Source: Candidatus Segatella mututuai
Lineage (GTDB): Bacteria > Bacteroidota > Bacteroidia > Bacteroidales > Bacteroidaceae
Assembly: GCA_002439605.1 (NCBI GenBank)
Contig: DJOI01000085.1
Location: forward strand, 46,646-58,467
Length of the DNA stretch: 11,822 nt
Reading direction: 5' to 3'
The translations under genes were made by a program, and so were the position numbers. The notes under the pieces are model-generated. The model made no database searches and had not been told where the DNA came from. It worked only from the letters and a program-made list of their open reading frames with translations. Positions 6,637-11,822 of this stretch are shown one piece after another (the first letter of the stretch is position 1; each line of letters begins with the position of its first letter).

Positions 6637-6936
6637 ATGGAAATTAAGATTCAGTCGATTCACTTCGACGCTACCGAGAAGCTACAGGCGTTCATCGAGA
6701 AGAAAGTCGCCAAGTTAGAGAAAACTTTTGAGGATATACAGAAAGTAGAGGTGCAGTTGAAGGTCGTGAAACCTGCCACGGCAATGAACAAGGAAGTGCA
6801 GTTGGAGGTTGCGGTGCCAGGGTCGAAGCTCTTTGTGGAGAAAGTTTGCGATACTTTCGAGGAAGGAGTCGATTTGACGGTGGACGCAATGAAGGTTCAG
6901 TTGACCAAATTTAAAGAAAAAATGCGCAATCACTAA
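6637..6936 (+). CDS. hpf: short ribosome hibernation-promoting factor (HPF/RaiA)
   Basis: A 99-residue member of the HPF/RaiA (S30AE) family, the short form lacking the C-terminal dimerisation domain of long HPF. It covers the S30AE beta-alpha-beta-beta-beta-alpha fold: MEIKIQSIHFDATEKLQAFIEKKVAKLEK (first strand and helix), VEVQLKVV and EVQLEVAVPG (strands), DLTVDAMKVQLTKFKEK (last helix). Family members bind the 30S decoding region of idle ribosomes and either promote 100S dimers or block initiation; short forms without the RaiA tail usually work with a dimerisation partner, which is not present here. It lies 22 bases after the recombinase gene and just before the tRNA/tuf promoter. Its unusual GGAGGT site suggests translation that depends on the state of the anti-Shine-Dalgarno. 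Cytoplasmic. Confidence 0.93.
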   Translation: MEIKIQSIHFDATEKLQAFIEKKVAKLEKTFEDIQKVEVQLKVVKPATAMNKEVQLEVAVPGSKLFVEKVCDTFEEGVDLTVDAMKVQLTKFKEKMRNH

Positions 6937-6952
6937 AAAAACAAGGAAAAAT

Positions 6953-6984
6953 TTTGGTGGTTCGAAAAAATAGTCGTATCTTTG
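6953..6984 (+). promoter_or_regulatory. promoter of tRNA-tuf operon
   Basis: TTTG at 6953-6956, 20-base spacer, TATCTTTG at 6977-6984, a near-ideal Bacteroidetes promoter. The -33 extends as TTTGGTGGTT, like those of rpsU and xer. It is the only clear promoter before tuf, so the four tRNAs and tuf are probably one transcript. The -7 box is part of a 13-bp inverted repeat. Confidence 0.82.
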
Positions 6985-7034
6985 CAGCCGTTTTCCGATA
7001 GATGGTAAATGAGTCGCATTGCGGCTGCAAAGAT
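6978..7034. repeat. 13-bp perfect inverted repeat over the tRNA-tuf promoter
   Basis: Left arm ATCTTTGCAGCCG (6978-6990), right arm CGGCTGCAAAGAT (7022-7034), 31-base spacer. The left arm contains most of the -7 element and the predicted start region; the right arm ends one base before tRNA-Thr. Seen directly. It may be an operator, an inverted duplication of the promoter core, or part of the pre-tRNA leader. Confidence 0.7.
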
Positions 7035-7035
7035 T

Positions 7036-7109
7036 GCCTCTTTAGCTCAGTTGGCCAGAGCACGTGATTTGTAATCTCGGGGTCGTTGGTTCGAATCCGA
7101 CAAGAGGCT
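7036..7109 (+). tRNA. tRNA-Thr (anticodon UGU)
   Basis: Complete 74-nt cloverleaf: acceptor GCCTCTT/AAGAGGC, D stem GCTC/GAGC, anticodon loop TTTGTAA with TGT at 7070-7072, T stem GTTGG/CCGAC with loop TTCGAAT, discriminator T, no encoded CCA. The anticodon stem CGTGA/TCTCG has a U-U mismatch at position 29-41. First gene of the cluster; corresponds to E. coli thrU. Confidence 0.95.
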
Positions 7110-7117
7110 CAAGAAAA

Positions 7118-7199
7118 GGGTGGTTACCAGAGTGGCCAAATGGGGCAGACTGTAAATCTGCTGGCTATGCCTTCGGTGGTTCGAATCCATCACCACCCA
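7118..7199 (+). tRNA. tRNA-Tyr (anticodon GUA)
   Basis: An 82-nt class II tRNA: acceptor GGGTGGT/ACCACCC, anticodon stem GCAGA/TCTGC with loop CTGTAAA and GTA at 7152-7154, a long variable arm (TGGCTATGCCTTC) as expected for bacterial tRNA-Tyr, T loop TTCGAAT, discriminator A, no encoded CCA. Eight bases after tRNA-Thr(UGU); corresponds to E. coli tyrU. Confidence 0.96.
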
Positions 7200-7212
7200 C
7201 TTTTTCTTACTT

Positions 7213-7285
7213 GCGGAAATAGCTCAGTTGATAGAGCACTAGCCTTCCAAGCTGGGGGTCGCGGGTTTGAGCCCCGTTTTCCGCT
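7213..7285 (+). tRNA. tRNA-Gly (anticodon UCC)
   Basis: A 73-nt cloverleaf: acceptor GCGGAAA/TTTCCGC, D stem GCTC/GAGC, anticodon stem CTAGC/GCTGG with loop CTTCCAA and TCC at 7246-7248, T stem GCGGG/CCCGT with loop TTTGAGC, discriminator T, no encoded CCA. Reads GGA/GGG; corresponds to E. coli glyT, same anticodon. Confidence 0.96.
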
Positions 7286-7299
7286 CAATTTATTAACTT

Positions 7300-7371
<72 letters not shown>

Positions 7372-7442
7372 CTATCGTTCTAAAACAAAGATAGGATGGT
7401 AGAGGAACAGATTATTCATTTATATAAATAAAAAGAAAAGCT

Positions 7443-8639
7443 ATGGCTAAAGAAGAATTCGTGCGTACCAAACCGCATGTTAACATTGGTACAATTGGTC
7501 ATGTTGACCATGGTAAGACTACTCTGACCGCTGCTATCTCTAAGGTATTGAACGAGAAGCTCGGTACATCTGAGGCAGTTAAGTCTTTCGATCAGATTGA
7601 TAATGCTCCTGAGGAGAAAGAGCGTGGTATCACCATCAACTCTGCTCACATCGAGTATGAGACAGCAAAGCGTCACTATGCACACGTTGACTGTCCTGGA
7701 CACGCTGACTATGTGAAGAACATGGTTACTGGTGCTGCTCAGATGGATGGTGCTATCTTGGTAGTTGCTGCAACTGACGGTCCTATGCCACAGACACGTG
7801 AGCACGTACTTCTTGCTCGTCAGGTAAACGTACCTCGCTTGGTTGTTTTCTTGAACAAGTGCGATATGGTTGACGACGAGGAAATGCTTGAGCTCGTTGA
7901 GATGGAGGTTCGTGAAATTCTCGAGCAGTATGGTTATGAGGAGGATACTCCAATCGTACGTGGCTCTGCTCTTGGCGCTTTGAACGGCGTTGAGAAGTGG
8001 GTGAAGTCTGTCGAGACTTTGATGGACACTGTTGATGAGTGGATTCAGGAGCCTGTTCGTGAGGTTGATAAGCCTTTCTTGATGCCTATCGAGGATGTAT
8101 TCTCAATCACAGGTCGTGGTACTGTTGCAACAGGTCGTATCGAAACAGGTCGTTGCAAGGTCGGTGACGAAGTTCAGTTGCTCGGTCTTGGTGAGGATAA
8201 GAAGTCTGTCATCACAGGTGTTGAGATGTTCCGCAAGGTTCTCGCCGAGGGTGAGGCTGGTGATAACGTAGGTTTGCTTCTCCGTGGTATCGACAAGGCT
8301 GAGGTTAAGCGTGGTATGGTGGTCGTACACCCAGGTGCCATCACTCCTCACGATCACTTCAAGGCATCTATCTATGTGTTGAAGAAGGAAGAGGGTGGTC
8401 GTCACACTCCATTCGGTAACAAGTATCGTCCACAGTTCTACCTCCGTACAATGGACTGTACAGGTGAAATCAAGCTTCCAGAGGGAGTTGAGATGGTAAT
8501 GCCTGGTGATAACGTTGAGATCGAGGTTGAGTTGATCTACAAGGTTGCCTTGAACGAGGGTCTTCGTTTCGCTATCCGTGAGGGTGGTCGTACCGTTGGT
8601 TCTGGTCAGATTACTCAGATTCTTGACGATATCAAGTAA
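7443..8639 (+). CDS. tuf: translation elongation factor EF-Tu
   Basis: GTPase of 398 residues that delivers aminoacyl-tRNA to the ribosome. All G motifs are intact: P-loop GHVDHGKT (19-26), switch I RGITI with T64, DCPGH (83-87) with the catalytic His at 87, NKCD (138-141), SAL (175-177). Domains 2 and 3 follow (about 210-398). Codons are strongly biased to a small preferred set, ending mostly in T or C, as expected for one of the most abundant proteins. It follows four tRNA genes by 71 bases without a separate promoter, so it is probably expressed from the tRNA promoter and released by tRNA processing. A 9-bp hairpin and tRNA-Trp follow. The leader has an A-rich stretch and only a weak AAGAAAAG as possible ribosome contact. 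Confidence 0.98.
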   Translation: MAKEEFVRTKPHVNIGTIGHVDHGKTTLTAAISKVLNEKLGTSEAVKSFDQIDNAPEEKERGITINSAHIEYETAKRHYAHVDCPGHADYVKNMVTGAAQMDGAILVVAATDGPMPQTREHVLLARQVNVPRLVVFLNKCDMVDDEEMLELVEMEVREILEQYGYEEDTPIVRGSALGALNGVEKWVKSVETLMDTVDEWIQEPVREVDKPFLMPIEDVFSITGRGTVATGRIETGRCKVGDEVQLLGLGEDKKSVITGVEMFRKVLAEGEAGDNVGLLLRGIDKAEVKRGMVVVHPGAITPHDHFKASIYVLKKEEGGRHTPFGNKYRPQFYLRTMDCTGEIKLPEGVEMVMPGDNVEIEVELIYKVALNEGLRFAIREGGRTVGSGQITQILDDIK

Positions 8640-8667
8640 TTTAGAAATATCTAATTTACTATATAAT

Positions 8668-8695
8668 GGCTTCCGTTTCTACGGAGACGGAAGCC
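8668..8695 (+). other. hairpin between tuf and tRNA-Trp
   Basis: Perfect 9-bp stem GGCTTCCGT/ACGGAAGCC (8668-8676 and 8687-8695) with a 10-nt loop, 28 bases after the tuf stop and 5 bases before tRNA-Trp. No U-run follows, so it is not a standard rho-independent terminator. More likely a processing or mRNA 3'-end-stabilising structure that defines the tuf mRNA end when tRNA-Trp is cut out. Structure seen, role inferred. Confidence 0.65.
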
Positions 8696-8700
8696 TATCT

Positions 8701-8773
8701 ACGGGTTTAGCTCAGTTGGTAGAGCACTGGTCTCCAAAACCAGGTGTCGGGGGTTCGAGCCCTCCAACCCGTG
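8701..8773 (+). tRNA. tRNA-Trp (anticodon CCA)
   Basis: A 73-nt cloverleaf: acceptor ACGGGTT/AACCCGT, D stem GCTC/GAGC, anticodon stem CTGGT/ACCAG with loop CTCCAAA and CCA at 8734-8736, T stem GGGGG/CCTCC with loop TTCGAGC, discriminator G (the Trp identity base), no encoded 3' CCA. It lies between tuf and secE, a common bacterial position, with 16 bases to the secE ATG. Confidence 0.97.
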
Positions 8774-8789
8774 CTAATTAGAAGATAAT

Positions 8790-8978
8790 ATGAATAAGAT
8801 AGTAAATTATTGCAAGACATGTTATGATGAACTTGCGCATAAGACTACTTGGCCTACACGTGCCGAACTTACACATAGTGCAATGGTTGTATTATCTGCT
8901 TCCCTTGTCATTGCATTGGTGGTGTTCGCAATGGATTCTATCTTTAAGGCGCTCATGGACGTAGTTTATCCAGGTTAA
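8790..8978 (+). CDS. secE: preprotein translocase subunit SecE
   Basis: Single-spanning SecE, 62 residues, clamping SecY in the inner-membrane Sec translocon. Seen: N-terminal amphipathic helix (about 3-18), the hallmark WPTRAEL (21-27), then one transmembrane helix (about 31-52, MVVLSASLVIALVVFAMDSIF). The size fits the short bacterial type, not the three-span E. coli form. Flanked by tRNA-Trp and nusG (11-base gap), the near-universal secE-nusG-rplK order, so it belongs to the same transcription unit. Confidence 0.96.
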   Translation: MNKIVNYCKTCYDELAHKTTWPTRAELTHSAMVVLSASLVIALVVFAMDSIFKALMDVVYPG

Positions 8979-8989
8979 TTTTTGAGGAA

Positions 8990-9532
8990 ATGGCAGACAC
9001 AGGAAATAAATGGTATGTGCTCAAAGCCGTTAGTGGTAAGGAAGCCAAGGTGAAGGAATACATCGAGGCTGAGATGAAGCACAATGATTTACTTGCAGCT
9101 AATGTTTCTCAGGTGTTGATACCTGTTGAGAAGCACGCATCTGTACGTAATGGAAAGAGGGTCATAAAAGAAAAAGTGGCTCTCCCGGGTTATGTCTTTG
9201 TGGAGGCTGAACTGAAGGGGGATGTGGCTCACACGTTGCGTTTCTTCCCTAATGTTTTGGGTTTCCTTGGAGGTTTGGATGATCCTACGCCAGTGCCTCA
9301 GTCTGACATCAATCGTATGTTGGGCAATGCCGAAGAAACTGAGTTCGAGGGTGATATTGATACTCCTTACGCAGTGGATGAGACAGTAAAGGTTACAGAT
9401 GGTCCGTTCAGTGGTTTCAGTGGTGTTATCGAGGAGGTAAATGCCGAGAAGCACAAACTGAAGGTTATGGTTAAGATCTTCGGACGTAAGACTCCGTTAG
9501 AGCTTGGTTTTATGCAAGTAGAAAAGGAATAA
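8990..9532 (+). CDS. nusG: transcription termination/antitermination factor NusG
   Basis: Universal Spt5-type elongation factor, 180 residues. NGN domain at about 5-115 (WYVLKAVSGKEAKVKEYIE at the start, the LPGYVFVEAEL strand at about 65), binding RNA polymerase; C-terminal KOW domain at about 127-178 (ETVKVTDGPFSGFSGVIEEV), which contacts Rho or ribosomal S10. Begins 11 bases after secE; the ATG is preceded by a weak GAGGA very close to the start. A 60-base gap separates it from rplK. No insertion domain, so this is the housekeeping protein rather than a UpxY/RfaH-like specialised paralogue. Confidence 0.96.
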   Translation: MADTGNKWYVLKAVSGKEAKVKEYIEAEMKHNDLLAANVSQVLIPVEKHASVRNGKRVIKEKVALPGYVFVEAELKGDVAHTLRFFPNVLGFLGGLDDPTPVPQSDINRMLGNAEETEFEGDIDTPYAVDETVKVTDGPFSGFSGVIEEVNAEKHKLKVMVKIFGRKTPLELGFMQVEKE

Positions 9533-9592
9533 TGTATTGTTACGAATGCATTGCCTTTTATAAAAGTTTCAATTTTAAATATTAACAAAGAA

Positions 9593-10033
9593 ATGGCTAA
9601 AGAAGTTGCTGGATTAATCAAATTACAGATTAAAGGTGGCGCTGCAAATCCTTCACCTCCCGTAGGACCAGCTTTGGGTTCTAAAGGTATTAACATCATG
9701 GGATTCTGCAAGGAATTCAACGCCCGTACCCAGGATAAAGCAGGTAAGGTATTGCCAGTTGTTATCACATACTACACTGACAAGTCATTCGATTTCATCA
9801 TCAAGACTCCTCCTGCTGCTGTTCAGCTGAAGGAAGCTGCTAAAGTTAAGAGTGGCTCATCTCAGCCAAACCGTCAGAAGGTCGCAAGTCTCACTTGGGA
9901 ACAGGTGAAGACAATAGCGGAGGACAAAATGAAGGACTTGAATTGCTTTACTGTCGAATCGGCTATGAAACTCATCGCTGGTACGGCAAGAAGTATGGGT
10001 ATTACTGTAAAAGGGGACTTCCCTGGTAAATAA
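9593..10033 (+). CDS. rplK: 50S ribosomal protein uL11
   Basis: L11, 146 residues, binds the GTPase-associated region of 23S rRNA at the base of the stalk. N-terminal domain (about 1-70) with the proline-rich PPVGPALGSKGINIM (22-36), then the rRNA-binding C-terminal domain (about 75-146) with PNRQKVASLTWEQVKTIAE and GTARSMGITV. I start it at MAKEVAGLIKLQ, where homology begins and the length fits 141-147; an in-frame ATG at 9551 would add 14 unconserved residues. Followed by rplA after 21 bases. The 60-base gap before it shows no promoter consensus. Confidence 0.97.
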   Translation: MAKEVAGLIKLQIKGGAANPSPPVGPALGSKGINIMGFCKEFNARTQDKAGKVLPVVITYYTDKSFDFIIKTPPAAVQLKEAAKVKSGSSQPNRQKVASLTWEQVKTIAEDKMKDLNCFTVESAMKLIAGTARSMGITVKGDFPGK

Positions 10034-10054
10034 TTTAAAACTTCAATTAGAAAA

Positions 10055-10753
10055 ATGAGTAAACTGACAAAAAATCAAAAATCAGTAGCTGATAAGGTTG
10101 AAGCAGGGAAGGCATACACTTTGAAAGAGGCTGCAGAGTTGGTTAAGGAAATTACCACAACCAAGTTTGATGCATCTCTGGATATTGATGTACGCTTGGG
10201 TGTAGACCCACGTAAGGCTAATCAGATGGTTCGTGGCGTTGTTTCATTGCCAAACGGAACTGGTAAGGTTACTCGTGTGCTTGCACTCTGCACTCCAGAT
10301 CAGGAAGCTGCTGCCAAGGAAGCAGGTGCTGATTATGTAGGTCTCGACGAATACGTTGAAAAGATCAAGGGTGGATGGACAGATATTGATGTCATTATCA
10401 CTATGCCTTCTTGCATGGGTAAGATTGGTCCCTTGGGCCGCGTGCTTGGTCCTCGTGGCTTGATGCCTAATCCTAAGAGTGGCACTGTAACTATGGATGT
10501 CGCTAAGGCAGTTAAGGAAGTTAAGCAAGGCAAGATTGACTTTAAGGTTGATAAGGCTGGTATTATCCATACATCAATTGGCAAGGTGAGCATGTCACCT
10601 GAGCAAATCTATGGAAATGCCAAGGAGTTCATCGCAACAGTCATCAAGTTGAAGCCTGCTGCTGCTAAAGGTACATATATCAAGAGTATCTTTATTTCAA
10701 GCACTATGAGTAAGGGTATCAAGATTGATCCTAAATCAGTTGAACAACTCTAA
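10055..10753 (+). CDS. rplA: 50S ribosomal protein uL1
   Basis: L1, 232 residues, forms the mobile L1 stalk at the E site and in many bacteria represses translation of its own rplKA message. Two-domain layout: domain I from both termini, domain II (about 68-160) inserted. Signature GPRGLMPNPKSGTVT (132-146) is intact, with the FKVDKAGIIHTSIGKVSM strand region after it. Standard length for bacteria. Twenty-one bases after rplK and only 12 bases before rplJ, so tightly co-transcribed with both. Confidence 0.97.
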   Translation: MSKLTKNQKSVADKVEAGKAYTLKEAAELVKEITTTKFDASLDIDVRLGVDPRKANQMVRGVVSLPNGTGKVTRVLALCTPDQEAAAKEAGADYVGLDEYVEKIKGGWTDIDVIITMPSCMGKIGPLGRVLGPRGLMPNPKSGTVTMDVAKAVKEVKQGKIDFKVDKAGIIHTSIGKVSMSPEQIYGNAKEFIATVIKLKPAAAKGTYIKSIFISSTMSKGIKIDPKSVEQL

Positions 10754-10765
10754 AAGTTTTGTAAA

Positions 10766-11284
10766 ATGAAAAAAGAAATTAAAGATACCATTATTACCGA
10801 ACTTGGTCAGAAGATTAAGGAATATCCTCATTTCTATCTTGTAGACGTTACGGGATTGAATGCTGAGAAGACCAGTAATCTTCGTCGCAAGTGCTTCAAT
10901 AGTGAAATCAAAATGATAGTTGTCAAGAACAACTTGCTTCACAAGGCATTTGAGGCTTCTGACATTGATTTCTCTGAGTTGTACGGAAGCTTGAAAGGTA
11001 ATACAGCTGTGTTGTTCGCTCATACAGCGAATGTGCCTGCCAAGATGCTGAAAGAGTATGACAAGGAAGGCATTCCTGCTTTGAAGGCTGCTTATGCAGA
11101 AGAAAGTTTCTATGTGGGTGCCGACAAGCTTGCCGAACTCGCAGCGCTCAAGAGCAAGGACGAGGTTATCGCAGAAATTGTGGCTCTGCTACAGTCTCCA
11201 GCGAAGAACGTTGTGTCTGCTCTTCAATCAGGAGGCAACACTATCCATGGTGTGCTTAAGACATTGGGCGAGCGTCCTGAGTAA
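10766..11284 (+). CDS. rplJ: 50S ribosomal protein uL10
   Basis: L10, 172 residues, anchors bL12 dimers to the ribosome. N-terminal rRNA-binding globular domain (about 1-130; KEYPHFYLVDVTGLNAEKTSNLRRKC, with the NNLLHKAFE helix) and a C-terminal helix (about 135-170; VIAEIVALLQSPAKNVVSALQSGG) that carries the L12 dimers. Starts 12 bases after rplA, leaving no space for the classical long L10-binding leader seen upstream of rplJ in E. coli and Bacillus. Followed by rplL after 51 bases. Confidence 0.96.
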   Translation: MKKEIKDTIITELGQKIKEYPHFYLVDVTGLNAEKTSNLRRKCFNSEIKMIVVKNNLLHKAFEASDIDFSELYGSLKGNTAVLFAHTANVPAKMLKEYDKEGIPALKAAYAEESFYVGADKLAELAALKSKDEVIAEIVALLQSPAKNVVSALQSGGNTIHGVLKTLGERPE

Positions 11285-11335
11285 TCTACAATGTTATAAA
11301 TAAAATAGTATAAACAATATTAAATTAGAATAAAA

Positions 11336-11713
11336 ATGGCAGATATTAAAGCTATTGCAGAAGAGTTAGTAAATCTTACTGTTAAGGAAGTTAATGAGTT
11401 GGCAACAGTCCTCAAGGACGAGTATGGTATTGAGCCTGCTGCTGCAGCTGTAGCTGTAGCTGCTGGTCCTGCTGCTGGTGGTGCTGCAGCAGCTGAGGAG
11501 AAGTCTTCTTTCGACGTTGTCCTCGCTGAAGTTGGTGCTACAAAGCTTCAGGTTGTTAAGGCCGTTAAGGAGGCTTGTGGTCTTGGCTTGAAGGAAGCTA
11601 AGGATCTCGTAGACGGTGCTCCTTCTACAATCAAGGAAGGTGTTGCTAAGGACGAGGCCGAGAACTTGAAGAAGACTATTGAGGCTGCTGGTGCCAAGGT
11701 AGAGCTCAAGTAA
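11336..11713 (+). CDS. rplL: 50S ribosomal protein bL12 (L7/L12)
   Basis: Stalk protein of 125 residues, present as dimers on L10, recruiting translation GTPases such as the EF-Tu encoded upstream. N-terminal dimerisation domain (about 1-32), Ala/Gly/Pro-rich flexible hinge (about 34-53), and globular C-terminal domain (about 55-125) with the factor-binding VKAVKEACGLGLKEAKDLVDGAP. The hinge is encoded by near-repetitive GCT/GCA codons (about 11432-11497), a low-complexity stretch. The 51-base gap from rplJ is AT-rich with no promoter consensus. A hairpin plus T-run follows 26 bases after the stop. Confidence 0.97.
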   Translation: MADIKAIAEELVNLTVKEVNELATVLKDEYGIEPAAAAVAVAAGPAAGGAAAAEEKSSFDVVLAEVGATKLQVVKAVKEACGLGLKEAKDLVDGAPSTIKEGVAKDEAENLKKTIEAAGAKVELK

Positions 11714-11739
11714 TTTAGAGTTTACATCTCTTAATATAT

Positions 11740-11777
11740 GGTTAGGATTCTCCCAGTAGGCGAGTCCTAACCTTTTT
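11740..11777 (+). terminator. rplL-rpoB terminator or attenuator
   Basis: Perfect 8-bp stem GGTTAGGA/TCCTAACC (11740-11747 and 11765-11772), extended inside by CTC/GAG after a 2-nt bulge, followed at once by TTTTT (11773-11777). Looks like a rho-independent terminator. Because rpoB normally follows here, it probably works as a partial terminator that lowers RNA polymerase mRNA relative to ribosomal mRNA, as known between rplL and rpoB in E. coli. Confidence 0.8.
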
Positions 11778-11817
11778 GTGTCTTTTATTATTTTGATAAA
11801 CCATTTAATAACTTCTA

Positions 11818-11822
11818 ATGGC
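11818..11822 (+). CDS. rpoB: probable start of rpoB (only first bases in window)
   Basis: The last five bases are ATGGC, an ATG at the place where rpoB (RNA polymerase beta subunit) is expected after rplL and its attenuator. The 40 bases after the T-run are AT-rich without another start. Only one codon and part of the next are visible, so this rests on synteny alone. Confidence 0.35.

Noticed and set aside
9555..9566. CTTTTATAAAAG palindrome upstream of rplK as an operator or L1 site
   Set aside because: AT-rich 12-mer palindromes are common in such spacers, and it does not resemble the L1-binding rRNA hairpin.
11432..11497. GCT/GCA repeat in rplL as a CRISPR or microsatellite
   Set aside because: It encodes the Ala/Gly-rich hinge normal for bL12; the low complexity is explained by the protein.

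Overview
The window reads as a chromosomal housekeeping segment from a member of Bacteroidales, most likely Prevotellaceae (Prevotella/Segatella-like). Three things point there: repeated Bacteroidetes-type promoters (TTTG or TTG, then N20, then TAnnTTTG), almost no Shine-Dalgarno sequences ahead of genes, and proteins that resemble Bacteroides/Prevotella versions (330-residue malate dehydrogenase, 596-residue aminopeptidase P, EF-Tu). tRNA genes lack an encoded CCA. I see no phage, insertion sequence, CRISPR array or defence island.

Left part, minus strand (1-3300): a two-gene unit of a DUF3737 beta-helix protein and a MalY/PatB-type PLP enzyme, 14 bases apart, behind a TAACTTTG promoter; then malate dehydrogenase with a strong rho-independent terminator and a long, potentially structured 5' leader. 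A divergent intergenic region (3299-3527) separates mdh from aminopeptidase P on the plus strand.

Middle part, plus strand (3528-6936): aminopeptidase P, ribosomal protein bS21 (rpsU), a XerC/D-type tyrosine recombinase, and a short hibernation-promoting factor (hpf). The hpf gene is the only one in the window with a full GGAGGT ribosome binding site.

Right part, plus strand (6950-11822): tRNA-Thr(UGU), tRNA-Tyr(GUA), tRNA-Gly(UCC), tRNA-Thr(GGU), tuf, tRNA-Trp(CCA), secE, nusG, rplK, rplA, rplJ, rplL, then a hairpin with a T-run and probably the first codon of rpoB. This matches the E. coli thrU-tyrU-glyT-thrT-tufB / secE-nusG-rplKAJL-rpoBC order, down to the anticodons of the four tRNAs.

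Functionally the right two thirds is a translation-capacity cluster: ribosomal subunit proteins, a ribosome-hibernation factor, EF-Tu with tRNAs, the translocon subunit SecE, NusG and the L1/L11/stalk proteins. I found no convincing new system. The points most worth a second look are regulatory: a 13-bp perfect inverted repeat whose left arm overlaps the tRNA/tuf promoter, the mdh leader with competing helices, the strong SD of hpf near the bS21 gene, a shared extended -33 box on three neighbouring promoters, and the missing room for an L10 leader upstream of rplJ.
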